A stretch of 20,947 bases of DNA from Candidatus Peribacteraceae bacterium. Its GTDB lineage: Bacteria; Patescibacteriota; Gracilibacteria; Peribacterales; Peribacteraceae. The position numbers and the translations under genes were made by a program. The stretch lies in the NCBI GenBank assembly GCA_013140485.1, contig JABFSS010000028.1, positions 1 through 20,947 on the forward strand, read 5' to 3'. This document shows positions 1 through 6,531 of this stretch, one piece after another. The notes beneath the pieces were generated by a model that saw nothing but the letters and a program-made list of their open reading frames with translations, did not search any database and was not told the origin of the DNA. Position 1 is the first letter of the stretch. Each line of letters begins with the position of its first letter.

Positions 1-324
1 GGGCCGACCGGAGCCGCTGGAGCTGCCGGGGTCACGGGTCCAACCGGTCCCACTGGGCCGACCGGAGCCGCTGGAGCTGCCGGGGTCACGGGTCCAACTG
101 GGCCGACCGGAGCCGCTGGAGCTGCCGGGGTCACGGGTCCAACCGGTCCCACTGGGCCGACCGGAGCCGACGGAGTTACGGGTCCAACCGGAGCCGCTGG
201 AGCAGCCGGTGTCACGGGTCCAACCGGAGCCGCTGGAGCAGCCGGTGTCACGGGTCCAACTGGTCCCACGGGTGCGGCCGGGGTCACAGGTCCCACAGGC
301 CCAACTGGTCCCACAGGGGCAAAC
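1..324 (+). repeat. Tandem DNA repeat coding for Gly-X-Y triplets
   Basis: Near-identical units of 54, 45 and 54 nt start at 1, 55 and 100; each begins GGGCCGACCGGAGCC and the middle one lacks one 9-nt Gly-Pro-Thr step. A diverged unit follows from 154. All unit lengths are multiples of 9, so changes in copy number keep both the frame and the Gly-X-Y register. Confidence 0.9.
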
Positions 325-1158
325 ATCACCGAACTGAACACGTCGCTCGACATCGCGGCGGAGTATTTCGACGACTATTCGGCCGGAGCCATTTCGACCT
401 TCGACCAAGGATGGGGATGGCTCAACGACGGGGTAGGCTCCGGGACCTCGATTGTTTCCCGCACGATGGCCTCCGGAACAACCCAAAATCGGTTGGAGTT
501 GTCCTCGGGACAATACGGACGGAAGATGCCCTGGGGGGCTCTCTGGAATCGGGTGAAAATCGTCATTCTCTGGAGACTTAATCACACTGCGACCATCTCG
601 TCGGTCAACGGGTATGTCGGACTCTGTAGCGGAACCACGAACATGGTGGCCAGCTCCACAACGGACAATTTCATCGGGATTCGTTGGGGAACCGGCGCTG
701 ACTCGCTCACCTATTCAACCGGCACGAAAGCGAACTGGTTCAACATGGGGACGGCTTTTCGATTTTACAGCCGGCGCGGAACAACCTCTACCTCCATCCT
801 ATCGGGGGGAAATGGTCATCAGCTATCCGCAACGGAGGGCTATCTGTCCGTGATGATTTACGAGGTCTCTCGTCCAGTCTTTGCGACCGACTCCACCTCC
901 GTCACGTATTCCCATGGTGAGCGTTCATGCGACGCAACTACAACCCAATACTCGCGTGAAAAGACTCTGGCTATGAAGCTGGCCCATGAGGTCGGCTCGG
1001 TAATGGCTGGGTCCGGACAGGATGCGCTTCACGGAGAAACCGGAACTGCCACGGGGGCCTTTGACCAGAGCACCGGAGTTCTGGATACCGTAAACATCTC
1101 CTGGGCGCAGTCCCAGGGACTCGAAATCGCTGCTCTAATCGTCCGAAAAGTCTACTGA
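1..1158 (+). CDS. Collagen-like phage fibre protein (5' end outside window)
   Basis: The frame is open from base 1, so the N terminus lies outside the window; 385 residues are visible. Residues 1-108 are an uninterrupted Gly-X-Y collagen-like stretch, mostly GPT, GAA and GVT triplets. A non-repetitive, Ser/Thr/Gly-rich and probably beta-rich head of about 277 residues follows and ends IVRKVY. A collagen-like stalk with a C-terminal globular head is typical of phage tail fibres and of bacterial surface fibres such as BclA, where the head trimerises and starts triple-helix folding. The internal ATG at 466 is not the real start, because the repeat reads straight into it in frame. The next gene starts 1 nt after the stop codon. 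A tail or head fibre is the likeliest role, but no tail gene is in view to confirm it. Gly-X-Y assignment is near certain; fibre function is inferred. Confidence 0.88.
   Translation, partial: GPTGAAGAAGVTGPTGPTGPTGAAGAAGVTGPTGPTGAAGAAGVTGPTGPTGPTGADGVTGPTGAAGAAGVTGPTGAAGAAGVTGPTGPTGAAGVTGPTGPTGPTGANITELNTSLDIAAEYFDDYSAGAISTFDQGWGWLNDGVGSGTSIVSRTMASGTTQNRLELSSGQYGRKMPWGALWNRVKIVILWRLNHTATISSVNGYVGLCSGTTNMVASSTTDNFIGIRWGTGADSLTYSTGTKANWFNMGTAFRFYSRRGTTSTSILSGGNGHQLSATEGYLSVMIYEVSRPVFATDSTSVTYSHGERSCDATTTQYSREKTLAMKLAHEVGSVMAGSGQDALHGETGTATGAFDQSTGVLDTVNISWAQSQGLEIAALIVRKVY
190..261 (+). repeat. 36-nt direct repeat, two copies
   Basis: Two adjacent 36-nt copies (190-225 and 226-261) differ only at the last base. 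Each codes for a 12-residue Gly-X-Y block, GAAGAAGVTGPT. They use GCAGCC and GTGTC where the upstream units use GCTGCC and GGGTC, so they form a second repeat subfamily. Confidence 0.85.
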
Positions 1159-1159
1159 C

Positions 1160-1468
1160 ATGACGTCACTAAAAAATTTCATCCTGCTCGGTGCCGCGTT
1201 GGCGGCGGGGGCTGGATGGCTCCACAAGCAACACCAAAAGAAAGAACTCATGGCTGCTATTGACCGCCTGAACACTGCCGTCGGAAACCTCACCCTCAAC
1301 GTCGGTCGCGTCGCTACTGGCGTCGACCGCGTGGCGGAGGAGATTACGAAACTGCGCGAATCCGAACCCGCTATTGAAGCGGCTGCGGTTAGCGTGGAAA
1401 ACGTGAACAACCTGCTCTCCACTGTCGGGAGCAAGCTGGACACGACTGTCCCTCCCGTGACTCCGTAA
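1160..1468 (+). CDS. Small membrane-anchored coiled-coil-like protein
   Basis: A 102-residue protein. Residues 4-20 (LKNFILLGAALAAGAGW) form one hydrophobic segment, suited to a transmembrane anchor or an uncleaved signal. A Lys/His/Gln-rich patch follows, then about 70 residues with heptad-like Leu/Val spacing (AAIDRLNTAVGNLTLNVGRV and onwards) that probably form a helical coil; the C terminus is Pro-rich. The start lies 1 nt after the fibre gene stop, so it is co-transcribed with it and probably translationally coupled. No good Shine-Dalgarno is seen. The position behind a fibre gene would suit a lysis accessory, a spanin-like protein or a virion membrane protein, but no diagnostic motif supports any of these. 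Function unknown. Confidence 0.75.
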   Translation: MTSLKNFILLGAALAAGAGWLHKQHQKKELMAAIDRLNTAVGNLTLNVGRVATGVDRVAEEITKLRESEPAIEAAAVSVENVNNLLSTVGSKLDTTVPPVTP

Positions 1469-1486
1469 GGGTCACTAAAATACGCC

Positions 1487-1520
1487 GGCCCGGTGGGGAA
1501 ACCTACCGGGCCTTTTTGTT
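1487..1520 (+). terminator. Rho-independent terminator of the fibre operon
   Basis: An 11-bp GC-rich stem (1487-1497 with 1502-1512, one G-T wobble) closes a GAAA tetraloop and is followed at once by TTTTTG. It lies 18 nt after the plus-strand operon. The minus-strand glycosyltransferase stop overlaps its end, and an AAAA run at 1477-1480 could give weak termination on the other strand too. Confidence 0.92.
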
Positions 1521-2575
1521 TATGACAGGGTCTCCCATCCAAGCCCCATCCGATTCTGAACGTGCCGAAAGTATCGTTCATAGCGGCCGGAGGCCACCCC
1601 AACCCCGAACTCACTTCGCGCGCGTTCTGCGATTCCAAGCCGGGAAAGTCTGTGGACGGACTTGCAGGCGCGGACGAACTCTCCCAGGTAGCTACACCGA
1701 AATCCGGTCCCGCCGTCCACGACGGTCTCCACGAATCCTCCAAAGTTTGGGCAAATCACCGGAGCGCCGCAGAGCTGCGACTCCACCGCTACGGAGTTGA
1801 ACGGCTCAACGAAGAGCGTAGGGCAGATGACTGCGCGGGCGGTAGACATCAGGCGATACTTTTCCCGTTCTGACACCGTTCCGAGATACTCGTGGCCGCC
1901 GGTGACAAGGCTCTTGTCTCCCGGGCCCACAACCTTCAATTTCACCCCGGCCTCGGAGGCAATCTGACAGGCCACCGAGATGCCCTTGCGGGGGGTCAGC
2001 CTACCGACGTAAAGGAAGTAGTCGTCGGGTTCTTTGATGAGGGGAATCCTGGTTGTGTCGAAGAACAACGGGATGACCGTGTCGTAGAACCGGCCGTCGT
2101 TTATGCCTTGCCGCCCGTAGATGAAGTGCTGCCACACGCGCGACTCAAAGACCCGGTGCGACGCGAAGCTGCCCTCGTATCCGACTGACCATTCGACCCC
2201 GAGCAGGTCCGGATGCGCGTCAAAAACAGCCTTATGCGCGTAGCCTCCGATGGTCAAAAGGAAGTCCCCCGGCCGCTTGTTTTTCTGGATGGCCTCGCTC
2301 GCCCGGCGATTAGAAATTCGCCACAACTCCGACGCGGGGTCGAAGGGGAAGTCCTGATAGGCGAATGGCGCGACAAAAGCTCTTCGCTCGGCTGCATCGA
2401 CGGTCTGGACGAACTCAGTGCAATTCGCCGTCGTTCGGTCGGCCCCGTAGAGGATGACGTCGTGGCCAAGGCCGGTGAGCATGTCTGCAAAACGATGCGT
2501 GGCTTGCGAAAAGCCGTCGAGATAGTATGCCTCCGTAATGGGGGCGTTCGGGTTGCCTAACAAGTGAAATCTCAT
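1520..2575 (-). CDS. GT4-like (GT-B fold) glycosyltransferase
   Basis: A 351-residue protein with the C-terminal donor-binding half of GT-B retaining glycosyltransferases: YVGRLTPRKG at 189-198 and the EX7E signature of family GT4, E257-PFNSVAV-E265, followed by CGAPVICPNFGGFVETV. The N terminus (MRFHLLGNPNAPITEAYYLDGFSQATHRFADML) fits the acceptor-side Rossmann domain. It should transfer a sugar from a nucleotide-sugar donor in the cytoplasm; donor and acceptor cannot be read from the sequence. The gene converges on the fibre operon, and a GDP-mannose dehydratase is encoded elsewhere in the window, so virion or fibre glycosylation is a reasonable guess. There is no Shine-Dalgarno at the start, and a terminator lies immediately upstream, so its transcription is unclear. 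Family call is strong; target is inference. Confidence 0.88.
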   Translation of the reverse strand: MRFHLLGNPNAPITEAYYLDGFSQATHRFADMLTGLGHDVILYGADRTTANCTEFVQTVDAAERRAFVAPFAYQDFPFDPASELWRISNRRASEAIQKNKRPGDFLLTIGGYAHKAVFDAHPDLLGVEWSVGYEGSFASHRVFESRVWQHFIYGRQGINDGRFYDTVIPLFFDTTRIPLIKEPDDYFLYVGRLTPRKGISVACQIASEAGVKLKVVGPGDKSLVTGGHEYLGTVSEREKYRLMSTARAVICPTLFVEPFNSVAVESQLCGAPVICPNFGGFVETVVDGGTGFRCSYLGEFVRACKSVHRLSRLGIAERARSEFGVGVASGRYERYFRHVQNRMGLGWETLS

Positions 2576-2584
2576 GACAAGGGG

Positions 2585-2617
2585 AAAGAAAATCCGCCGT
2601 GGCAGCCCGGCGGATTT
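2585..2617 (-). terminator. Rho-independent terminator after the FN3-like gene
   Basis: A perfect 10-bp inverted repeat (2590-2599 with 2608-2617) has an 8-nt loop. On the minus strand the stem runs into TTTTCTTT. It is 41 nt beyond the stop of the gene ending at 2659 and just ahead of the glycosyltransferase start. Confidence 0.85.
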
Positions 2618-2658
2618 GTGGTTTGTCTAGTCTGCCATTTTGTTCACACACAGATTCT

Positions 2659-3003
2659 TTACTGAACCGAGATGATTCGGAGCCCCCCGGGAATGCCCGG
2701 TCTGATGGGGGTGCCCACGGTGGCCCGGTCGCTCTCGAAAAAGGGGTCGGTGGCAGTGACCCCGTAGGTCTGCGCGGTCCCGTCAAGGGCGATGGAGAAC
2801 TGGGGCGCGGGCGACGCGGGAACCGTTCCCACGAGCGTCCAGACGTTGGGGCTCGTCAATTTGTAGACGTTATAGCCCGTAATGGAGAGCTCGGAATTAG
2901 CGTTCCAGACGAGGCGAGCCGGAACTGCGATTGGGTTAGGCGGGTTCGCCCCTGGGGATGCGAGAGAAACGAACATCAACAGGACAATCAGTGCTTTTTT
3001 CAT
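2659..3003 (-). CDS. Secreted single-domain FN3-like protein
   Basis: A 114-residue protein with a classic Sec signal peptide: MKK, a hydrophobic core (ALIVLLMFVSLA) and a likely cleavage site near residue 18-20. The mature part looks like one fibronectin type III domain: LVWNANSELSITGYNVYK, then W-LVGTV, then Y-VTATDPFFESD, matching the usual B, C and F strand pattern. A signal peptide is odd in a replication-side phage operon. It suggests a product that acts on the host envelope or surface, for example in exclusion or lysogenic conversion, or one placed on the virion. There is no lipobox Cys. A 10-bp direct repeat flanks the start codon. The gene lies 14 nt after its upstream neighbour. Fold call is moderate; role unknown. 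Confidence 0.75.
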   Translation of the reverse strand: MKKALIVLLMFVSLASPGANPPNPIAVPARLVWNANSELSITGYNVYKLTSPNVWTLVGTVPASPAPQFSIALDGTAQTYGVTATDPFFESDRATVGTPIRPGIPGGLRIISVQ

Positions 3004-3014
3004 GGTGCTTTTTT
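2991..3014. repeat. 10-bp direct repeat flanking a start codon
   Basis: GTGCTTTTTT occurs at 2991-3000 and again at 3005-3014, on either side of the FN3-like gene start codon. On the minus strand this reads as an A-rich tract with GCAC both before and just after ATG. The upstream copy may keep the initiation region unstructured, or the match may be chance. Confidence 0.5.
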
Positions 3015-3017
3015 GGG

Positions 3018-3299
3018 TTAACCGACGTGAACCAATCTATTGAAAAAGTCGGTTGCCTCGTGGCTCTCAAACTTGGGGAGCTTGTCGTCGTAGGACACGA
3101 CCCTGTTGTAACTCGCCGGGTGGTGGCGGGTCGGGAACACTTGCCCGGTGCGGTGTTCCCAGATGATTCCGGCGAGAAGGAAAGTCGTCTGGGTCCCTAA
3201 CCAGCCGCATTCCCCGAACCGGTTTCGGGTGTCGCGGCGCTCGGTCTTCAGGATGATTCCATCCTTTGCCTCAATCAGTTTCCGGTGTTCTTCGTTCAT
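3018..3299 (-). CDS. Small protein of unknown function
   Basis: A 93-residue hydrophilic protein that I do not recognise: MNEEHRKLIEAKDGIILKTERRD, then FGECGWLGTQTTFLLAGIIWEHRTGQVF and SYNRVVSYDDKLPKFESHEATDFFNRL. There is one Cys, no signal peptide and no membrane segment. Its ATG overlaps the TGA of the upstream gene by 4 nt, and a plausible Shine-Dalgarno-like AAGGTGG lies about 5 nt upstream, so the start is well supported. The ordered mixture of aromatic, Gly and charged residues looks like a real folded protein. Confidence 0.7.
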   Translation of the reverse strand: MNEEHRKLIEAKDGIILKTERRDTRNRFGECGWLGTQTTFLLAGIIWEHRTGQVFPTRHHPASYNRVVSYDDKLPKFESHEATDFFNRLVHVG

Positions 3300-4510
3300 G
3301 CCGCCACCTTAACGCGGGTCAGCTCGGTTTGCAAGCGGCCCTTGTAGTCCCCGTGCTTTTTCACCGTCGCGTCAACCGTGACCGTCTCGCCCTCGTGGCA
3401 GAGCGCCAACGACCCGGTCTTCCAGATGGCGTCGTTACCGTCCTCCGTGACGAACCGGTGGATGAACGTCACGCCGTATTGCGAATCGAAGCTGTAGTTG
3501 CCCGTGTAGGTCAATTTGAGGCCGCGCAGCCGTTCCTTTTCGATGCCGAAGTGCTTGCTCTCCGCCCGGGCGGCGCGTTCGGCGGATTGCCCCAGCATGC
3601 GGCGGAAAGCTTCGATGATGTAGGCCGCGATTCCCAGGTTGCGATACAATACGCCGTCCGAGCCAGCCACGGTCTTCAGGTTGTGGTCAAAATCGTTCTT
3701 GACGTCGATGTTGGCGGCCCAGTTGCGGGCTTCCTTGGCGAACGCGCGGTGCTCATCGGTCGGCGTCAGGAACGGCCCGCGCACTCCCTGGGGAGGCTCC
3801 ATGTTGAAGAGTGCGTCGTCCTTGGTGCTGCCGACCCCGAGGATATCCGCCTGCTTGCGGGTGCGGAAACCGTGTTTCTCGGAGCAAACGACGACGTAGG
3901 ACAAGAACCGGTCCAGGCCAACCCCGTCGGTCGTCGAGCCGCAGCCCCAGCCCTCGTCTCCGTCTTCGCCGCAGGGCTCTTCTACCAGGGAGAGGCATTC
4001 AGACAGCCATTGGGCCTGCTGAGCGGCCTGTTCCGGCGTGCCGCAGAAGCCCGTGAAGTTCGCGAGGCAGTCCCGGCCGACCTGCTTGACCTCGCCGGAC
4101 GCGTGGCGCACCACGTAGGTGTCCAGGCGGTTGCGGGACTGGTTGCAGTGCTGGCAGGTCGGGCCGCAGGTCCGGAAGGGGGTAAGGTCGACGTCGGTCC
4201 CAGGGACCGTCAGGAGGAGGTTTCCCGCGCCCGTGTGTTGGATTGTGCAGACGAACGACCAGTCGGCGAGCTTCGGGATATTGAGGGAAATCGTGAGGTC
4301 GGAAAACTTGAGCCAGACCGACTTGGGGACCCGGACGCCGTTCTCGTCGCGCTCGGTGCCAGCGGAAACCTCCTTGAGGTAGGGCTCTGACCGGGTCGTC
4401 GTGATGGGGGAAACTCCGAGCCGGGTGGCGCGGCGATTGAGGCGAAGGATGCGGGCTTCGACCTTAGGGAGCAGGTCAACTCGGATGCTGAATGTCTTCG
4501 TTTCGTTCAC
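3296..4510 (-). CDS. Zinc-site protein with OB-like C terminus, function unknown
   Basis: 404 residues from the GTG at 4510. A metal-binding cluster, C115-x3-C119-x2-C122 (FRTCGPTCQHC) with C148 (GRDCLANFTG), sits in the first half; an acidic, Cys-containing loop follows (about 178-195, EEPCGEDGDEGWGCGS). The last 70 residues (YTGNYSFDSQYG through GETVTVDATVKKHGDYKG to LTRVKVAA) have the alternating strand pattern of an OB-fold, common in nucleic-acid-binding proteins. I have seen similar proteins in phage and plasmid genomes, but no function is known to me. GTG 4510 is preferred over GTG 4525 because it lies 5 nt after a -10-like box. The frame overlaps the end of the upstream zinc-ribbon gene by 35 nt and ends in a 4-nt overlap with the next gene. 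Confidence 0.75.
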   Translation of the reverse strand: MNETKTFSIRVDLLPKVEARILRLNRRATRLGVSPITTTRSEPYLKEVSAGTERDENGVRVPKSVWLKFSDLTISLNIPKLADWSFVCTIQHTGAGNLLLTVPGTDVDLTPFRTCGPTCQHCNQSRNRLDTYVVRHASGEVKQVGRDCLANFTGFCGTPEQAAQQAQWLSECLSLVEEPCGEDGDEGWGCGSTTDGVGLDRFLSYVVVCSEKHGFRTRKQADILGVGSTKDDALFNMEPPQGVRGPFLTPTDEHRAFAKEARNWAANIDVKNDFDHNLKTVAGSDGVLYRNLGIAAYIIEAFRRMLGQSAERAARAESKHFGIEKERLRGLKLTYTGNYSFDSQYGVTFIHRFVTEDGNDAIWKTGSLALCHEGETVTVDATVKKHGDYKGRLQTELTRVKVAA

Positions 4511-4688
4511 GCCCAACACTAGCACCGGGGGTCAAATCGCGCAAGCACTTTTCGCAAGAAAAAGTTCCCCCTCCGGCCAGCTTAACCAACCGGAGGGGGA
4601 GGACCTCATGGCAGCAGCCGCACTCCTCCATATAGGGTGAGCCTTTTACGAACTGCTGGCCGAGGAAGAATATCCGAATGCGATTCAT
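4476..4688 (-). CDS. Small zinc-ribbon protein
   Basis: 70 residues from ATG 4688, which overlaps the TGA of the metallophosphoesterase gene (ATGA at 4685-4688). Two Cys pairs, C23-x2-C26 and C45-x2-C48, frame a short hydrophobic segment ending in GGG, the pattern of a treble-clef or zinc-ribbon knuckle. An internal ATG at 4631 would give a 51-residue form starting MEECGCC that keeps the whole zinc site. Oddly, a strong minus-strand hairpin with a T tract lies inside the gene, between the two Cys pairs, and a promoter for the next gene lies in its 3' part. The gene may therefore be expressed only by readthrough. A structural zinc protein or small regulator is plausible; no function is assigned. 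Confidence 0.62.
   Translation of the reverse strand: MNRIRIFFLGQQFVKGSPYMEECGCCHEVLPLRLVKLAGGGTFSCEKCLRDLTPGASVGRERNEDIQHPS
4516..4544 (-). promoter_or_regulatory. Candidate leaderless promoter for the 4510 gene
   Basis: On the minus strand: TTGCGC (4539-4544), 17-nt spacer ending in TGC, TAGTGT (4516-4521), 5 nt, then GTG at 4510. The -35 is a partial match; the extended -10 and the 5-nt distance match the other promoters in this window. It lies just after the terminator at 4556-4599. Confidence 0.5.
4556..4599 (-). terminator. Intragenic rho-independent terminator
   Basis: A perfect 10-bp inverted repeat (4567-4576 with 4590-4599) with a 13-nt loop. On the minus strand it is followed by AAC and TTTTTCTT. 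It is inside the zinc-ribbon coding sequence and would cut transcripts just before the second Cys pair. It closes the primase-to-phosphoesterase transcription unit. Confidence 0.75.
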
Positions 4689-5974
4689 ACACAATCGAAC
4701 TCTCCGGGAATCTCGTAGGGTGCGGGAGCATCGGTGTCCGCGAACTTGAGCGCAATGTCGTAGGTCGCGGTCTTGCCATACTTCGGATGAACGAAGAAAA
4801 GGAGCTGTGAGGGGTCCACCGGGGAGAACCCATTCATCAGGCCGAAACCGTCCAGGCCCGGGAATCCGCCGTTGACGATGACCGAGCCGCGCGCGTGCGG
4901 GAGAACAATCCCCCGGTGCATGTGACCGAGGAGGTAGTAGTGCGGCGACGCTTGGTTGTGCTTTCCATAAAGCTGGTTCGTGCTGCTCACCATCCGGCCG
5001 ACGGCGTGGTTGGGAATGCCTAACGCTTTGTCCCCGCCCCGCAGGTGGTCACCGTGCGAGAGATGGAACAGGAAGCCCTGAACGTCGAAGAGGCTGAACG
5101 GCTGCTTGTCGAGCGTCCATTCCACCAAGGTCAAATCCTTCGTGAGGGCCTGAATGTAGGCGTAAAGGAAGGCGTCGAGGTTCGAGTAGCGGTTGTCCGT
5201 CGGCATCTTGTGCTGGTTCTGCCAGCGGGGGTGATTCCCGACGACGCACTTGACCCGGAGCTTGGGGACCTGAGCGGAGAGGTTGCGGATGAACTGCGCG
5301 AGGGCGTGCCCGGCCCCGTAGAACTGACAGAAGAGCGTGTTCTTTTGCTTCGCCTCCGCACCGTGGTTCAGCGCGCCGTCAATCATGTCACCGCCCAGGC
5401 ACACCACCAGCTCATCCGTGTCGGTCGTGGTGTGGTCTTGGAGAATGGACGTGACCGCGTTTTCCAACCGCTTCAACCGGGCGAGGAACGTCGCGAAATT
5501 GTAGCCACCGAATCCGAGAGTTTGGTCCGGGGAAATGACCTGTCCGACGTGCGTGTCCGAGAGAAGCAGGACAGCGGACTGATTCGACCCCGCGCCGCGA
5601 GGAGACTGCGCCACTAAGGGGCGCGGGTCGTAACTCTTGGGCGCAAGACTGGCGGCAAGCTCGACAAGCTGGTCGGAGACACTGGCCTGCTTCAGAGCAG
5701 TCTGATACTTCCCGTAGAGGGAATCGTATTCGCGCTTCCAGTGAGTTGCCCCCACGTTTTCCTTGTCCTGCTCGAAGGTCGTCGGGGTCGTCTCTGATTC
5801 CGCCGTAGCCGGAGCGTCCGCTGCCGGGGAACTGAGCTTTTTTAGAGCGAGCGCCCGCATCCGCTGGCGTTTTCCACGAATCGCCGCCGGGGTGCGTCCG
5901 GTCTTTTCGGCAACGCGCTCGTCGGTGAGATTCGAGGCGAGTAGGTCATTTTCTGCTTGCGTCCAGAGTTTCAT
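4685..5974 (-). CDS. Metallophosphoesterase with N-terminal HTH
   Basis: A 429-residue protein. Residues 1-45 resemble a Myb/SANT-type or homing-endonuclease-like helix-turn-helix (LWTQAENDLLASNL, then VAEKTGRTPAAIRGKRQRM). A Thr/Glu-rich linker and a helical segment reach to about 125. The calcineurin-like core carries every expected metal-ligand motif in order: SDTHVG (D140, H142), GGDMIDG (D196), GNHPR (N247, H248), SHGDH (H307, D309, H310) and GHMHRG (H351, H353). It should be a dinuclear-metal phosphodiesterase or nuclease; the DNA-binding domain points to a nucleic-acid substrate, as for SbcD/Mre11 relatives, though no SbcC partner is in view. Start ATG overlaps the upstream stop in ATGA (5971-5974). 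Catalytic class is strong; substrate is inferred. Confidence 0.87.
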   Translation of the reverse strand: MKLWTQAENDLLASNLTDERVAEKTGRTPAAIRGKRQRMRALALKKLSSPAADAPATAESETTPTTFEQDKENVGATHWKREYDSLYGKYQTALKQASVSDQLVELAASLAPKSYDPRPLVAQSPRGAGSNQSAVLLLSDTHVGQVISPDQTLGFGGYNFATFLARLKRLENAVTSILQDHTTTDTDELVVCLGGDMIDGALNHGAEAKQKNTLFCQFYGAGHALAQFIRNLSAQVPKLRVKCVVGNHPRWQNQHKMPTDNRYSNLDAFLYAYIQALTKDLTLVEWTLDKQPFSLFDVQGFLFHLSHGDHLRGGDKALGIPNHAVGRMVSSTNQLYGKHNQASPHYYLLGHMHRGIVLPHARGSVIVNGGFPGLDGFGLMNGFSPVDPSQLLFFVHPKYGKTATYDIALKFADTDAPAPYEIPGEFDCV

Positions 5975-6531
5975 TCGGATTCTTCGGGTGGGTTTTGTTC
6001 GAGGATTAACTGTAGCTGTTCGGCGGGGGCCCGATTAAAAGCTGCATCGAAATCAGAAAGGGCCGCTGTCGGGGTAACTCCCCGACCGATGATACGTCCG
6101 CCCGGGAGGTCCTTGTTTCCCCAGATGGCGTAAAAGTGAGTTCCGTCGGACATCAACTCCGGCTTCAGAAGAAACTGGGGAAGCTGGACGAGATGCGCTG
6201 AAGCGGCCTGCTCACGGAGGAAAGCCTGCTGGGCCTTCTGAGTCTCGACGAGCTGTTTGAAAATTTCCGTCGTTCCCGAGACGTCCCATCTGGCGTTGTC
6301 CGTCATGATGCGTTCGATGCGTCCCAGAACGGACATCAGTGCAACCGACAGGGAGTCCTTGACACCTCCGTCCAACTCCGGTCGGTCCGCCGGGACGTCG
6401 GTGAATTGGGGTTGGCCCAGGGTATAGGGCTGAAGCTCTCGGAGGACTGCGAGACAGGCCGCAACTTGCTGCTCCGTAACGACCTCGCGGGTCGGGAGGA
6501 ATGTAGGGGTCGACGCTGGATTACTTTTCAT
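5971..6531 (-). CDS. Phage protein of unknown function in the replication operon
   Basis: A 186-residue protein that I do not recognise. It has a helical middle (about 65-115, including a Gln/Glu-rich stretch IFKQLVETQKAQQAFLREQA) and a compact C-terminal segment at about 130-170, HFYAIWGNKDLPGGRIIGRG followed by TPTAALSDFDAAF. The last part looks like a small alpha/beta domain of the kind that ends in G-TP-EA-DF in other phage proteins. No catalytic motif, signal peptide or Cys cluster is seen. It overlaps its upstream neighbour by 11 nt and its downstream neighbour by 4 nt, so it is co-translated with the resolvase and the phosphoesterase and probably supports replication or recombination. 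Confidence 0.72.
   Translation of the reverse strand: MKSNPASTPTFLPTREVVTEQQVAACLAVLRELQPYTLGQPQFTDVPADRPELDGGVKDSLSVALMSVLGRIERIMTDNARWDVSGTTEIFKQLVETQKAQQAFLREQAASAHLVQLPQFLLKPELMSDGTHFYAIWGNKDLPGGRIIGRGVTPTAALSDFDAAFNRAPAEQLQLILEQNPPEESE

Noticed and set aside
1..324. CRISPR-like appearance of regular repeats
   Set aside because: The repeats are direct multiples of 9 nt with no unique spacers and translate to Gly-X-Y collagen triplets in an open frame.
3266..4390. Long plus-strand reading frame of 374 codons
   Set aside because: It is antisense to the zinc/OB-like gene, whose Cys cluster and coupled overlaps support the minus strand. The plus-strand product has no recognisable motif.
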